DNA of 64,000 nt, taken from NCBI RefSeq assembly GCF_013260645.1, contig NZ_CP053921.1:1240001-1304000 (forward strand), read 5' to 3'. A program made the translations under genes and the position numbers. The stretch comes from Erythrobacter mangrovi. GTDB taxonomy: Bacteria > Pseudomonadota > Alphaproteobacteria > Sphingomonadales > Sphingomonadaceae. Positions 45,503 through 57,496 of this stretch are shown here, in pieces (the stretch's first letter is position 1; every line of letters begins with the position of its first letter). Under the pieces are notes generated by a model. It was not told where the DNA came from. It was given only the letters and a program-made list of their open reading frames with translations, and ran no database searches.

Positions 45503-47455
45503 CTAACCTGAAATTGGCGCCAGCAATCGGTCGAGCCCCTGGACTTCGCTACCCTTCGCCTCGAGCCAGGGGTACCGCAGGCCCCCGTGGTAATCGATCG
45601 CGATCGTATCGTAGCGCTCGCCGCGCTTGACCAGCAGCTCGATCGGGCGCTGTTCTGCCTTTGCGGCGATGATCGCATCGCGGATCGCATCCTGCGAATA
45701 GGCAATCCTGCCGACCGCCACCACCTGCGTGCCGTTGACGATGCCGGCATTGAAGGCGGGGCCGTCCCACAAGGTACTGACGACCTTGCCCTCCTTGTCG
45801 AGGTTCATGCCCAGCGAATAGAACAGGTCGAGGTAGTTGGCGCCGCCCATCCGACCCTTGTGATAGGGATTGGGCTCCTCCTTCCACACTAGTTGGTATC
45901 CAGCCATTTCGATGCCGCGCACTGGCGCCGGCTGTCCCGGCTGGCGCAGGCGGGTATCGAGGAAATTTGCCCAATCGTAGGGGTAGACCGCATTCAGCGT
46001 CGTCACGACTTCGTCGAAGTCATAGGTCAGCTGGCCCCAGTCACCGCCAGTCTTGCCGAAGAAGGCCTTGGCGAAATCGTCGAGCCCCTTGGCGCCGCCA
46101 GTCCCTTGGCGGATGGTCTGATCAGCCTCGAGCCAGGTCAGCGCCCCCTCGGTATAGTAATCCTCGCTGCGCTGGAGCGAAGGGTAGGGGTGCGGGCGAC
46201 GGGCGTTGACGATCGGATCATAGGTGGTGTCCTGAACGCTGCGCCAGGCCCGGCCCGGCTGGCCTTCGGAATAGTTCGCCGCGGCCAGTGCAAGCGTGCC
46301 GAGGATCGTTTCCTTCTTCTGCAAGCCCGATCGGGCCGCGAGAATCCAGCCCCAGAACTGCGTCTGCCCCTCATAGACCCACAGCAGGTCGTCCTGCATC
46401 GGGGTGCTATAGTCGGGGGTCCACAGCCCTTCGGGGCGGCGGAACTTGCCATTCCAGCTATGCACCAGCTCGTGGCTGACGACGTTGTGGTCCCAGTCCA
46501 TCTCGTCCCACTTGATCAGCGCATTGGGCTCGTACTGGTTCTCCGCCGAACGATGGTGTTCGAGCCCGATTCCACCCATCCGGTCGGTCATCGCGAGCAG
46601 GATGTCGTAGTGATCGAAGTGCCGCGTACCGAACAGCGCGTCGGCCTCGTCGACGAGCCTCTCGAAGCGCGCGAGGTTCTCCGGCGCGATAGCGAGATAT
46701 TTGGGCGCATCGGCCACGGCATCGAGGCGGACGTTCTCGCCCACCTCCCATTGCTTGGCATACTTCCCCGCGAAGATCGGCGAATCGACCAGCGTTTCGT
46801 AATCGACCGTCGCCCAGCTCAGCGTGTCGCCCTTGCGCGCCTTGCCGTCGAGTGCGGTGAAGACTTCCCAACCCTGCGGCACCGTCACGCTTGGCGTCAC
46901 CGCGATGCGGCGGGTGTAATGGCCCGCGGGGTAGAGGCTCATCTTCTCCCACTGCAGGTTGAGCATCTCCTGCGTCATGGTGATGCGTCCCTCGCTGCCG
47001 GTAATCGGCGAGGTGTGGACGAAACTGGCGACTACTTCGCGGGTTCCGGCAGGGACGCTCACGATGAAGCGGTACACGTCGAGTGCATCGCGCTTCCAGC
47101 TCAGCGGCTTGCCGCCGGCGGTAAAGCGGATGTTCGAGAGCTGCGCGATCGGCCCGCGCGGTGCGTGATTGCCGGGCAGCCATTCCGGAAACAGTAACAC
47201 CAGCTCGCGCGTATCGGCGGTCACCGGAATGGTCTCCGTCACGCGATAGACTCTGCGCTGTGTGTCGCTGGCATCGATGGCGAGCCGGATCGTCCCGCCC
47301 GGCCAGGGCGTGTCTTGCGGCAGCGGGGTCGCATCTTGCAGCTGTGGTGCGATCGGCGCGGAATTGCCTTCGGGACGGGCTTCGGCAGCGGGGGTGAGAA
47401 GGAGGGTGGCGGCGAGTGCGAACGGCGCGGTGCGAATAATCATGGCGCGCCTCAT
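45503..47455 (-). CDS. M61-family metallopeptidase (glycyl aminopeptidase-like), exported
   Basis: 650 residues. Signal peptide [20 protein letters not shown] ending at AEA. The N-terminal ~230 residues are the beta-sandwich of M61, then the catalytic domain with [18 protein letters not shown] (HExxH, third ligand Glu further on in [10 protein letters not shown]), and a C-terminal PDZ-like domain (~560-640, with [15 protein letters not shown]). It would act in the periplasm. The start at 47455 or 47443 is open. It is divergent from hisS. Confidence 0.9.
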   Translation of the reverse strand: MRRAMIIRTAPFALAATLLLTPAAEARPEGNSAPIAPQLQDATPLPQDTPWPGGTIRLAIDASDTQRRVYRVTETIPVTADTRELVLLFPEWLPGNHAPRGPIAQLSNIRFTAGGKPLSWKRDALDVYRFIVSVPAGTREVVASFVHTSPITGSEGRITMTQEMLNLQWEKMSLYPAGHYTRRIAVTPSVTVPQGWEVFTALDGKARKGDTLSWATVDYETLVDSPIFAGKYAKQWEVGENVRLDAVADAPKYLAIAPENLARFERLVDEADALFGTRHFDHYDILLAMTDRMGGIGLEHHRSAENQYEPNALIKWDEMDWDHNVVSHELVHSWNGKFRRPEGLWTPDYSTPMQDDLLWVYEGQTQFWGWILAARSGLQKKETILGTLALAAANYSEGQPGRAWRSVQDTTYDPIVNARRPHPYPSLQRSEDYYTEGALTWLEADQTIRQGTGGAKGLDDFAKAFFGKTGGDWGQLTYDFDEVVTTLNAVYPYDWANFLDTRLRQPGQPAPVRGIEMAGYQLVWKEEPNPYHKGRMGGANYLDLFYSLGMNLDKEGKVVSTLWDGPAFNAGIVNGTQVVAVGRIAYSQDAIRDAIIAAKAEQRPIELLVKRGERYDTIAIDYHGGLRYPWLEAKGSEVQGLDRLLAPISG

Positions 47456-47538
47456 GCGAAAACCTGCCTTGCGAGGCAAGGGCAGGCTCGACGAGCGGCT
47501 TTCCCCGTTCCGCCGAACGCGCTAAGCGCCGCGCCAAC

Positions 47539-48774
47539 ATGAGCAAGACTCCCCAAGCCATTCGCGGCACGCAGGACATTTTCGGTGCCGATGCCGAAGC
47601 CTTCGCTTTCGTGGTCGAGACCTTCGAACGCGTGCGCAGGCTCTATCGCTTCCGCCGGGTCGAGATGCCGGTGTTCGAAAAGACCGAGGTATTCAGCCGT
47701 GCCATCGGCGAAACCACCGATGTCGTATCGAAGGAGATGTACTCTTTCGACGACCGTGGTGGAGAGAGCCTGACGCTGCGTCCCGAATTCACCGCGGGGA
47801 TCGCGCGCGCCTATCTCACCAATGGCTGGCAGCAGCATGTACCGTTGAAGCTCGCGACCCATGGCCCGCTCTTCCGCTACGAACGGCCGCAGAAGGGTCG
47901 CTATCGCCAGTTCTACCAGATCGACGCCGAGATCATCGGCGTGGCCGAACCGCAGGCCGATGTCGAATTGCTGGCGATGGCCGACCAGATCATTCGCGAA
48001 CTCGGCATCGAAGGCGTGACATTGCACCTCAACACGCTCGGCGATGGCGACAGCCGCGATGCCTGGCGCTCGGCGCTGGTCGAGCATTTCCGGGCGGTGA
48101 AGGATGAGTTGAGCGAAGATTCGCAGGAGCGGCTTGAGAAAAATCCGCTGCGCATCCTCGACAGCAAGGATCCGCGCGACAAGCGCTTCGTTGCCGATGC
48201 GCCGAAGATCGACACCTATCTGTCGGACGAGGCGCGCGCCTTCTTCAATGCGGTGACCAGCGGCCTCGACGCCGCGGGGGTGAAATGGGTTCGCGCGGAA
48301 AGCCTCGTGCGCGGGCTCGACTACTATCGTCACACCGCCTTCGAATTCATTCCCGATGAGGGCAGCGAGGCGGCCGGCAAACTCGGCAGCCAGAGCACCA
48401 TCCTCGGCGGCGGTCGCTACGACGGGTTGATGGAAAGCCTCGGTGGCGCCCCCACACCGGCGGTAGGCTGGGCGGCCGGGATCGAACGGCTGGCGATGCT
48501 GGTTGGAGACAAGGGCGAACCGAAAGCGGATGTCGTCGTCGTGGTCGAGGATGACGAGCTCATCGCCAACGCGATTGCCGCCATCGGACGGATCCGGGCG
48601 GCGGGTCACTCCGCGGAGCTCGTGGCGACGGGCAGCCCGCGCAAGCGCTTCGACAAGGCCGTTAAGGCCGGTGCCGAAAAGATCGTTGCCTTCGCGCTTC
48701 GCGATGGGGTCGAACATGTTCGGATCAAGGCGGATGATGGTGCACGCAGCCACATCGAAGGCCTGCTCGGCTAA
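47539..48774 (+). CDS. hisS: Histidyl-tRNA synthetase
   Basis: 411 residues, class II aminoacyl-tRNA synthetase. Motifs visible are [33 protein letters not shown] (motif 2), the histidine loop [15 protein letters not shown] and [14 protein letters not shown] with GWAAGIERL (motif 3). The C-terminal anticodon domain begins at ~325. prfA follows after 2 bp. Confidence 0.97.
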   Translation: MSKTPQAIRGTQDIFGADAEAFAFVVETFERVRRLYRFRRVEMPVFEKTEVFSRAIGETTDVVSKEMYSFDDRGGESLTLRPEFTAGIARAYLTNGWQQHVPLKLATHGPLFRYERPQKGRYRQFYQIDAEIIGVAEPQADVELLAMADQIIRELGIEGVTLHLNTLGDGDSRDAWRSALVEHFRAVKDELSEDSQERLEKNPLRILDSKDPRDKRFVADAPKIDTYLSDEARAFFNAVTSGLDAAGVKWVRAESLVRGLDYYRHTAFEFIPDEGSEAAGKLGSQSTILGGGRYDGLMESLGGAPTPAVGWAAGIERLAMLVGDKGEPKADVVVVVEDDELIANAIAAIGRIRAAGHSAELVATGSPRKRFDKAVKAGAEKIVAFALRDGVEHVRIKADDGARSHIEGLLG

Positions 48775-48776
48775 AC

Positions 48777-49844
48777 ATGACGATACCCGCCGAACGCCTT
48801 GACCAGATCACGCATCGCTTTGCCGAGCTCGAGGCGCGCATGGCCTCGGGTACGCTCGAGGGCGAGGCCTTCGTGCGCGCGAGCCGCGACTATGCCGAGC
48901 TTGAGCCGGTGGCCAAAGTGGCGCGTGAAGTGCGCGAGATTCGCCATGAGATAGCCGAACTGGCGCTGCTGGTCGAAGATCCGGAGATGAAGGCGCTGGC
49001 CGACGAGGAACTCGCGCGGCTGCGCCAGCGCCTGCCCGAGGCCGAGCGTGAGCTGGCCATCGCCATGCTTCCGCGCGATGCGGCTGACAGCCGTCCCGCC
49101 ATGCTCGAAATCCGCGCCGGCACCGGTGGGGACGAGGCGGCGCTGTTCGCGGGCGATCTCTATCGCATGTACGAACGTTTCGCCGCCGAACAGGGGTGGA
49201 AGGTCGAGCCGGTGAGCATGAACGCTTCCGAAGTCGGCGGCTTCAAGGAAATCGTCGCCGCCGTCACCGGCAACGGGGTCTTCGCCAAGCTCAAGTTCGA
49301 GAGTGGCGTCCACCGCGTCCAGCGCGTGCCCGAAACCGAAAGCGGCGGACGCATCCACACCAGCGCCGCGACCGTAGCGGTCCTGCCCGAACCCGACGAG
49401 GTCGATGTGCAGATCGATCCGGGCGACCTCAAGATCGACGTCTATCGCGCCAGCGGCGCCGGCGGGCAGCACGTCAACACCACCGACAGCGCGGTGCGCA
49501 TCACGCATCTGCCGACCAATACGGTGGTTACCTGCCAGGACGCGCGCAGCCAGCACAAGAACCGCGAGAAGGCGATGCAGGTGCTTCGTGCGCGGCTCTA
49601 CGAAGCGCAGCGCGAAGCGACGCAGGGCGCCGAGGCCGAGGCACGCAGGGCGATGGTCGGCAGCGGCGACCGCTCGGAGCGTATCCGCACCTACAACTTC
49701 CCGCAGGGCCGCGTGACCGATCATCGCATCGGCCTGACCCTGCACAAGCTGCCCGAAATCCTCGCGGGACCGGGCCTCGCCGAGCTCATCGACGCGTTGA
49801 TCGCCGAGGATGAGGCCAAGCGGCTCGCGGCGCTCAGTGACTGA
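48777..49844 (+). CDS. prfA: Peptide chain release factor 1
   Basis: 355 residues. Releases peptides at UAA and UAG. The peptidyl-tRNA hydrolysis motif [18 protein letters not shown] (GGQ) and the upstream [20 protein letters not shown] are intact. The Gln in GGQ is the target of PrmC, encoded by the next, overlapping gene. Confidence 0.97.
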   Translation: MTIPAERLDQITHRFAELEARMASGTLEGEAFVRASRDYAELEPVAKVAREVREIRHEIAELALLVEDPEMKALADEELARLRQRLPEAERELAIAMLPRDAADSRPAMLEIRAGTGGDEAALFAGDLYRMYERFAAEQGWKVEPVSMNASEVGGFKEIVAAVTGNGVFAKLKFESGVHRVQRVPETESGGRIHTSAATVAVLPEPDEVDVQIDPGDLKIDVYRASGAGGQHVNTTDSAVRITHLPTNTVVTCQDARSQHKNREKAMQVLRARLYEAQREATQGAEAEARRAMVGSGDRSERIRTYNFPQGRVTDHRIGLTLHKLPEILAGPGLAELIDALIAEDEAKRLAALSD

Positions 49845-50664
49845 TACCGTCGCCGGGGCGCTGCGCAGGGCAAGCGAGCGGCTCTCGACTTCGAGCGACA
49901 CGGCCCGGCTCGATGCCGAGTTGCTGATGGCGCATGCGCTGGGCGTCTCGCGCTCGGACCTGCTGTTGAAGCATATGCGCGATGCCGCCCCCGAAGGGTT
50001 CCTGCCCCTCGTCGAGCGTCGCGCGAAGAAAGAACCGGTGGCCCACATCGTCGGGATGCAGGAGTTCTTCGGTCTCGATTTCACGGTGACCCCCGATACG
50101 CTGATCCCGCGTGGCGATAGTGAAACGGTGGTGCTGGCTGCCCTGGAGGCGGCCCCCGATGCGGCGCGAGTGCTCGACATGGGGACCGGTACCGGGGCCT
50201 TGTTGCTGGCTTTCCTGCATGAGTGTCAGCAAGCGCGGGGCATCGGGATCGATGCTTCGCCCGGCGCGCTGGCAGTGGCGCAGGTCAATGCCGAGCGGCT
50301 GAGACTGGTGGGCAGGGCAGGCTTTCGACTTGCCTCGTGGCATGAGAAAGGCTGGACCGACGAGCTTGGCCGGTTCGACCTGGTCCTGTGTAACCCCCCC
50401 TATGTCGAGGATGATGCCCAGCTCGAGCCCGACGTCCGCGATTATGAACCGGGAACTGCCCTGTTTGCGGGACCGGAAGGGCTTGACGACTATCGCGCAA
50501 TCGTCCCGCAGCTTGGCAAGCTTCTTTTGCCGGGAGGCGTCGCGGTCCTCGAAATCGGTGCGAATCAGGCGGAGTCGGTGTCCGCCATCGCCCGCGAATC
50601 GGGGTTCGCTGTGGAGCTTCGCCGAGACCTTGGTGAGCGGCCTCGTGCACTGATTCTCAGATAA
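49837..50664 (+). CDS. prmC: Release factor glutamine methyltransferase
   Basis: 275 residues. Methylates the GGQ glutamine of RF1/RF2. SAM motif [16 protein letters not shown] and the substrate-binding NPPYVEDD are present. The start is the GTG at 49837, overlapping prfA by 8 bp; the longer frame from 49810 runs back into prfA. Translationally coupled to prfA, the substrate gene. Confidence 0.95.
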   Translation: MTDTVAGALRRASERLSTSSDTARLDAELLMAHALGVSRSDLLLKHMRDAAPEGFLPLVERRAKKEPVAHIVGMQEFFGLDFTVTPDTLIPRGDSETVVLAALEAAPDAARVLDMGTGTGALLLAFLHECQQARGIGIDASPGALAVAQVNAERLRLVGRAGFRLASWHEKGWTDELGRFDLVLCNPPYVEDDAQLEPDVRDYEPGTALFAGPEGLDDYRAIVPQLGKLLLPGGVAVLEIGANQAESVSAIARESGFAVELRRDLGERPRALILR

Positions 50665-50898
50665 GGCTTGGCAAAGCCGATTCGACCCTCTACCTCTGGC
50701 CGTAGGCCAGTGGTGCGCGACACGTTCGTCCCAGGGGTCTAGCTCCGACATTTGCAGTTCCGGTGCGCGGCCACAAGCCTCGTATACCATGCACAGACTG
50801 GGGCACGCGATCCGCGACAAGCGCGGGCGCGCAAGGGGTCACGCGGCCAGTGCGAACCGATGGGTTCGTGCCGCGAATTTGATGAGGACCAGCTACCC

Positions 50899-51537
50899 TT
50901 GAACAACAATCGCAATAACCGTCGTCGCGGACGCGGTAACAATCGCAGCCAGGGCGGTGGCAACAATGCCAACCGCATCGATAGCCGTGCGCGGGGCAAT
51001 GCGCCGCAGCTGCTCGACAAGTACAAGAAGCTCGCCCAGGACGCGCAACACAACGGCGACCGGGTGCAGATGGAATACTACCTGCAGTTCGCCGACCATT
51101 ATTTCCGCGTGATTGCCGACAACAAGGCGCGCCAGGACGAAGCCCGGGGCAAGCGCTTTGACGAGCGCGATCAGGACGAGGACGAGGATGAGGACGGCGA
51201 GGATCGCCGCCGCAGCCAGAACAACCGCCGCGAGCGCGGCCGCCGCGACGATCGCGACGCCGACCGTAACGACGAACCGCAGGGTGAAGACAGCGATGGC
51301 GGCGCATATGAGCCGCCCGAGAATCCCTTCACCCGCCGCGAGGAAGAGCCGCGCAAGCGCCGCGCCCCGCGCAAGTCTCGTCGTGATGAGGAAGGCACCG
51401 GTGGCAAGGACGGCGAGATCGATGCAGCGGTGCTGCCGCCGTCCCTCAGCTCGAACGATGATGATGCGGCTGAAAAGCCCGCTCCGCGTCGGCGTCGGCG
51501 CAAGCAGGAAGAAGACGAAGAAGCCAGCGTGGCCTGA
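50899..51537 (+). CDS. DUF4167 protein, RNA-binding-like basic/acidic
   Basis: 212 residues. The conserved core is NAPQLLDKYKKLAQDAQHNG..., VQMEYYLQFADHYFRV (DUF4167). The N-terminus NNNRNNRRRGRGNNR is rich in Asn/Arg/Gly and the last ~110 residues alternate acidic and basic runs, so most of the chain is disordered. Function unknown. The start is a TTG at 50899 with GAGG 9 bp upstream; no ATG lies near the conserved beginning. The 234-bp gap before it holds a CTGGCC-GTA-GGCCAG hairpin near 50696. Confidence 0.82.
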   Translation: MNNNRNNRRRGRGNNRSQGGGNNANRIDSRARGNAPQLLDKYKKLAQDAQHNGDRVQMEYYLQFADHYFRVIADNKARQDEARGKRFDERDQDEDEDEDGEDRRRSQNNRRERGRRDDRDADRNDEPQGEDSDGGAYEPPENPFTRREEEPRKRRAPRKSRRDEEGTGGKDGEIDAAVLPPSLSSNDDDAAEKPAPRRRRRKQEEDEEASVA

Positions 51538-51547
51538 TCACGCTTGA

Positions 51548-53176
51548 TTGGCTGAACCAAAACCCTATTGGGCGAAGCCGATGGATGTGACCCTCGGCTT
51601 CGCCCGCCGCCACCCCCGATGGACCGCACTGGCGCTGGGCGCCTTGGTCGCGCTCGGTCTTCCACCGCTCCATCTGTGGCCGCTGGCAATCGTTGGGATG
51701 GGTGCCTTTGCGCTGCTCATCGCCGAAAGTCCCACGCGCAAGGAAGTCTTCCTGCGCGGCTGGTTGTTCGGGGTCGCCCATTTCACCTTGGTGAACAACT
51801 GGATCGCGACGGCCTTTACCTATCAGGCGGAAATGCCCGCCGTTCTCGGTTGGGTCGCTGTGCCGTTGGTCTCGCTCTACCTCGCGGTCTACCCCGCGAT
51901 TGCGGCGCTGCTCGCCTGGTCGATCACACGCCGCGGCCCCATGCCAGCCTTTGCCCTGTCGTTGGGGGCAAGCTGGGTCCTTGCCGAATGGCTGCGCAGC
52001 TGGGTCTTTACCGGATACGGCTGGGGTCCGTTCTCGCTGATCCTGCTGGGGGAATGGGATCGACCGGGTTGGGGCATTCTTCTCCCCTTCATCGGGACCT
52101 ATGCGCTTTCGGGCATCGCGGTCACGCTTGCCGGGTTTGCTGCTTGGCTGGTCGTACAGCGCAACTGGCTGCCTCTCGGCAGTCTCACAGTCCTGCTTGC
52201 AGTTGGCATGTACTGGCCCGCTGCCCGGCCCGATGAGGGCGTGCTTCCGCTCACCCTGGTGCAGCCCAATCTCAAGCAGGAAGAGATCGTCGATCCGACC
52301 AAGTTCGAGGGCCAGTTCCAGAACCTGGCGCAATTGAGCATGCCGCTGACCCCGCTCAGCCATCGGCTGGTCCTGTGGCCGGAAAGCGGGGTGCCCGACT
52401 ACCTGCGCGAAGGCTATCCGCAGCGCTACTACAACCAGATGACCGCCGCCGGCGATCCGGTCTTCGCCAGGCGCAGGATCGGCAGCGTGCTCGGCAGCGG
52501 CGGACTGCTGCTGACCGGCGTGGTCGATCTCGAGATCGGCGATGTCGACGGCATGCGCAGGGCCGTGGGGGCCTACAATGCGATTACCTGGATCGACCCG
52601 GCAGGCAATCTTGGCCCGCGCTATTCCAAGGCCCACCTCGTCCCCTATGGCGAATATCTCCCGCTCGGTTGGCTGCTCGAGCCGCTCGGTCTTTCGCGGC
52701 TGGTGGCAGGTTCGATCGAATTCATCCCCGGCCCCGGCCCGCAAACCCTGAATCTTGGCGATTACGGCAAGGCGGGGATGCAGATCTGTTACGAGATCGT
52801 CTTCTCGGGCGAAGTGGTCGATCCAGGCGAACGCCCCGACTACATCTTCAATCCTTCGAACGATGGCTGGTTCGGATCTTGGGGGCCGCCGCAGCACCTC
52901 GGCCAGGCGCGCATGCGGGCCGCTGAAGAAGGGCTACCCGTGTTGCGGTCGACCACCACCGGCATCAGTGCGGTCATCGATGCGCGGGGCGTGGTGCGCG
53001 AACATATCGACCGGCAGGTCGCGGGCCGCATCGATACGCTGGTACCGCCGGCCGCGCCGCCGACGCTGTTTGCGCAGCTCGGGCATTGGTTGACGCTGGC
53101 CTGGGGTTTGCTGCTGCTCGCGCTTTCGCTGGTTGCCATCCGGCGGGCGGGAGGCTACCGCCCGCGTAGCACATAA
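51548..53176 (+). CDS. lnt: Apolipoprotein N-acyltransferase
   Basis: 542 residues. Adds the third acyl chain to lipoproteins in the inner membrane. An N-terminal block of about seven helices is followed by the nitrilase domain with the catalytic triad: Glu in LVLWPESGVPDYL, Lys in YSKAHLVPYGEYLP, and Cys in GMQICYEIVFSG. A final helix closes the chain. The start is a TTG at 51548 or an ATG at 51581; neither has a clear ribosome site. Confidence 0.95.
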   Translation: MAEPKPYWAKPMDVTLGFARRHPRWTALALGALVALGLPPLHLWPLAIVGMGAFALLIAESPTRKEVFLRGWLFGVAHFTLVNNWIATAFTYQAEMPAVLGWVAVPLVSLYLAVYPAIAALLAWSITRRGPMPAFALSLGASWVLAEWLRSWVFTGYGWGPFSLILLGEWDRPGWGILLPFIGTYALSGIAVTLAGFAAWLVVQRNWLPLGSLTVLLAVGMYWPAARPDEGVLPLTLVQPNLKQEEIVDPTKFEGQFQNLAQLSMPLTPLSHRLVLWPESGVPDYLREGYPQRYYNQMTAAGDPVFARRRIGSVLGSGGLLLTGVVDLEIGDVDGMRRAVGAYNAITWIDPAGNLGPRYSKAHLVPYGEYLPLGWLLEPLGLSRLVAGSIEFIPGPGPQTLNLGDYGKAGMQICYEIVFSGEVVDPGERPDYIFNPSNDGWFGSWGPPQHLGQARMRAAEEGLPVLRSTTTGISAVIDARGVVREHIDRQVAGRIDTLVPPAAPPTLFAQLGHWLTLAWGLLLLALSLVAIRRAGGYRPRST

Positions 53177-53190
53177 AGACTTCTTTATAT
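53171..53190. promoter_or_regulatory. Inverted-repeat operator upstream of metK
   Basis: ATAAAGA-CT-TCTTTAT (53173-53188), perfect 7-bp arms, with one further matching outer pair. It overlaps the lnt stop and lies 18 bp before the metK ATG. Similar AT-rich palindromes precede SAM-cycle genes in alphaproteobacteria and are read by ArsR-type regulators (SahR/SamR type); assignment from memory of that motif only. Confidence 0.5.
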
Positions 53191-53206
53191 CGGGATCTAT
53201 AGCTGC

Positions 53207-54441
<1,235 letters not shown>

Positions 54442-54445
<4 letters not shown>

Positions 54446-55581
54446 GAGTCCTGCCCCTTGCGCGGGCTCGGCCGATCGAGCGCGAGCTCGGCATCGGAAA
54501 AGGTGAAGGGGCTGCGCACGCCGGGGATGCCGTCGAGTTCGATCTGCATCCCCCGTGCGATGACCTGGCGGTCGGCGAAGACCTGATCGATCGCGTTGAT
54601 CGGCCCGGCCGGGATGCCAGCGTCGCCGCATTCGGCCAGCAGCTCTTCCTTCTGCCACTTGGCGGTCTCACCCGCGATCAAGGCATCGAGTGCGGCCCGA
54701 TTGGCGAGGCGTCCCTCGTTGCTGGTAAAGCGCTCGTCACCGAGCAGGTCCTCGCGACCGAGCAATGACAGCAATCGCCGGAACAGGCCGTCATTGGCGG
54801 GCGCCAGCACCACTTCGCCATCGGCCACCGGGAATACGCCATAGGCGCTGACCTGTGCATGTTCGTTGCCCATGCGCGGCGGATTGGTGCCGGTCGTCAG
54901 GTAGTGCATCGCCTGGCTGGCGAGCAGGCCGACCGAGCAGTCGAGCAGCGCCATGTCGACATGCTGGCCGCGCCCGGTCCGCTCCCGCATGGCCAGCGCG
55001 GCCTGGATTCCGATCACTGCGTAAAGCCCGCAGGCCAAGTCGGAAATCGAGACGCCCATTTTCATCGGCTGCCCTTGCGGCTCGCCCGTCAGCGCCATGA
55101 AGCCGCTCATGCCCTGGATGACGAAGTCGTAACCCGCCTCATGCGCGCGCGGGCCGGTCTGGCCGAAACCGGTGATCGAGCAATAGACGAGCCCGGGATT
55201 GGCTTCCGAAAGCACTTCGTAGTCGAGCCCGAACTTCGCCAGCGTGCCGGTCTTGAAGTTCTCCAGCACCACGTCGGCGCTTTCGGCAAGGGCCCGGACG
55301 CGCGCGAGGTCGTCGGGATTCTTGAAGTCCGCGACGATGCCGCGCTTTCCGCGATTGGTGCCATGATAATAGGCTGCCTCGCGCGCACCGTCTTCGCGCT
55401 CGATCCAGGGCGGGCCCCACTTGCGGGTCCCATCGCCATCGGGGCTTTCGACCTTGATCACGTCCGCGCCGAGGTCGGCGAGGATCTGGCCCGCCCAGGG
55501 GCCGGCCAACACGCGGGCAAGTTCGAGGACTTTCAGTCCGGCGAGAGGGGCCTTGGGGTTGCGCGGGTTATCGAGCCACAT
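54442..55581 (-). CDS. CaiB/BaiF family CoA-transferase
   Basis: 379 residues, family III CoA-transferase. N-terminal [33 protein letters not shown] and the [13 protein letters not shown] block; the catalytic Asp is in [16 protein letters not shown]. Substrates (acyl donor and acceptor) cannot be told. First of a set of minus-strand acyl-CoA and small-molecule genes. Confidence 0.93.
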
Positions 55582-55622
55582 GGGCAGCGCTGCTGCGCTT
55601 CCGGATCGTCCCGGTCAAGCGT

Positions 55623-56291
55623 TCAGATGGCGTAAGCGTTGGGGTCTTCGTCGGGCCAACGCACCAACCTTGGGTTGCTGCGGTTAAGGAAGACCGCGGG
55701 CAGCTTGGCCAGCATCAGCGACTTGTGGATCCAATAGTCGGTCCACTTCTCGCGCCAGCGCGGCTTGGGGCGGCGGCCATGCGCCCGCAGCCAGCTGTCA
55801 TAAGGCATCCAGTGGCTCGGTTCGTCCTTCTCCACCACCTCGAAGATGCGCTTGAGGCCCTTGTCTGAGAGGATATGGCGGTTCTTCAGCAACACCTCGA
55901 CCTGGTCCATGCCGCGCTGTTCGGTGATCATGATCACCCGACAGAGTTTCTCGAATTCCTCGCCGTTGGCGACGATCGCCTGCGTGTCGAGTTCGTCGAT
56001 GGTGCAGCCAAACACGGTCTCGATGAAATGGTCGATATGCCCGCAGGTGCGGTCGACCTTGAGCGGCATCTTGCCCTGCAGTTCGAACCAGCGGCGGAAC
56101 ATGCGATAGTGCTTTTCCTCGTCGGCGCGGTGCTTTTCAACCGCGGCAATGAACTCCGCATCGTCGGGGCAGCGCGCCCGCACCGCCTCGAGCACGCGAT
56201 CGAGCGAGGTGTATCCCCGGTGCTCGTTGTAGATGTATATCGACCCGAGCACGTCGAGAAACCGGTTACGAAAGGCAGCCTGCAAACCCAT
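55623..56291 (-). CDS. Ferritin-like protein of unknown function
   Basis: 222 residues. Metal-ligand-like pairs are spaced as in four-helix di-iron proteins: EHRGY near residue 23, EKHRADEEKHYRMFRRWFE, ITEQRGMDQVEV and VEKDEPSHWMPY. The C-terminal ~50 residues are basic and contain WREKWTDYWIHKSLML. No classical ferritin or rubrerythrin signature is complete. It sits between the CaiB gene and the nitronate monooxygenase gene, same strand. Confidence 0.7.
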   Translation of the reverse strand: MGLQAAFRNRFLDVLGSIYIYNEHRGYTSLDRVLEAVRARCPDDAEFIAAVEKHRADEEKHYRMFRRWFELQGKMPLKVDRTCGHIDHFIETVFGCTIDELDTQAIVANGEEFEKLCRVIMITEQRGMDQVEVLLKNRHILSDKGLKRIFEVVEKDEPSHWMPYDSWLRAHGRRPKPRWREKWTDYWIHKSLMLAKLPAVFLNRSNPRLVRWPDEDPNAYAI

Positions 56292-56330
56292 GCGACTAGT
56301 GTCGCATGGATCGCGAGTCGGCGCGAAGCC

Positions 56331-57467
56331 TTATTCGGCGAGCAGGCCCGAAAGTCCCGACACTGCCTCGATGAATTCCTCGCGGAAATCCTGCACGACC
56401 TGGCGACTCGAGCGCACCTGTTCGACCAGCCCGACGCCCTGGCCGACGAAATAGCTCACCAGCTCTCGGGCTCCGTCATTGCCCGCGGCAGCCTCGCGCT
56501 CGATCCGCGCAAAGGCGGGTTCGGAGACCATGCCCATCAGCGGCATGGGCAGCGTGCCGGGCCCATCGGGCGCATCCCAGGCATCGTGCCAGGCGGTCTT
56601 GAGCTGGCGCGCGGGCTTGCCGGTACGGCTTTTCGAACGGACCGTGTCGCGGCTGCGCGCGGCGACCATCTTCTCGCGGAAGGCTTCGGAGGTCTCGGCC
56701 TCGGGCGTGGCCAGCCAGATCGACCCGGTCCAGGCGCCTTGCGCGCCGGCCGCCATCATCCCGGCCATCTGCCCGCCGGTCATGATCCCGCCCGCTGCGA
56801 GCACGGGAATCTGGTGTCCGGCACGGTCGAGTGCGCGGACGACTTCGGGGATCAGCACCAGGGTCGAAACCTCGCCGCAGTGCCCGCCTGCCTCGGTGCC
56901 TTGCGCAACGATGATGTCGACCCCGGCCTCGGCCTGGCGGATCGCGTGTTCCTTGGCCCCGACCAGCGCCGCCACCGGCACGCCGCGCTTCTTGCCTTCG
57001 GCGATCATGTCGGGCGGGGCGATGCCGAGTGCGTTGGCGATAAGCTTGATCGGGTGGCGGAAGGCGACCTCCATCAGCGCGAGACCGTTTTCGGGCGTTA
57101 TCCCCATGCGTTCCCTGAGGATCGGCATCTGCGCCTCGGGCGCGATGCCGTAATTGCCCAGCACCTCGTTGACGAAACCCTGGTAGGCCGGGTCGATCGC
57201 GGCGGCACGGCTGCGGTTGTCGGCCAGTTCGCGCACGCGTGGGTCGATCACTTCGGGGACGAGCACGTCGACGCCGTAAGGGGCACCATCGACATGCACG
57301 TCGATCCAGGCGAGCTCTTCTTCGAGTTGTTCGGGGCTGAACCGCGTCGCGCCGAGCACGCCGAAGCCACCCGCCTTGCTGACCGCGGCGACCACGTCGC
57401 GGCAGTGGCTGAAGGCGAATAGCGGGAATTCGGCCCCGGTCAGTTCGCAAACGCGATTCATCGGCAT
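56331..57467 (-). CDS. Nitronate monooxygenase family protein
   Basis: 378 residues. FMN-dependent TIM-barrel of the NMO/2-nitropropane dioxygenase type: FAFSHCRDVVAAVSKAGGFGVLGA at the N-terminus, VAQGTEAGGHCGEVSTL (the His near the flavin), VLAAGGIMTGGQMAGMMAAGAQGAWTGSIWL (phosphate-binding). The physiological substrate may be other than a nitronate. The ATG at 57467 follows an AGAGAGGAAA site. Confidence 0.9.
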   Translation of the reverse strand: MPMNRVCELTGAEFPLFAFSHCRDVVAAVSKAGGFGVLGATRFSPEQLEEELAWIDVHVDGAPYGVDVLVPEVIDPRVRELADNRSRAAAIDPAYQGFVNEVLGNYGIAPEAQMPILRERMGITPENGLALMEVAFRHPIKLIANALGIAPPDMIAEGKKRGVPVAALVGAKEHAIRQAEAGVDIIVAQGTEAGGHCGEVSTLVLIPEVVRALDRAGHQIPVLAAGGIMTGGQMAGMMAAGAQGAWTGSIWLATPEAETSEAFREKMVAARSRDTVRSKSRTGKPARQLKTAWHDAWDAPDGPGTLPMPLMGMVSEPAFARIEREAAAGNDGARELVSYFVGQGVGLVEQVRSSRQVVQDFREEFIEAVSGLSGLLAE

Positions 57468-57496
57468 CGGTGTTTCCTCTCTCCTGATCACTGATG

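Noticed and set aside
53177..53206. SAM riboswitch before metK
   Set aside because: Only 30 bp are available between lnt and metK, too short for a known SAM riboswitch class; a palindromic operator fits better.
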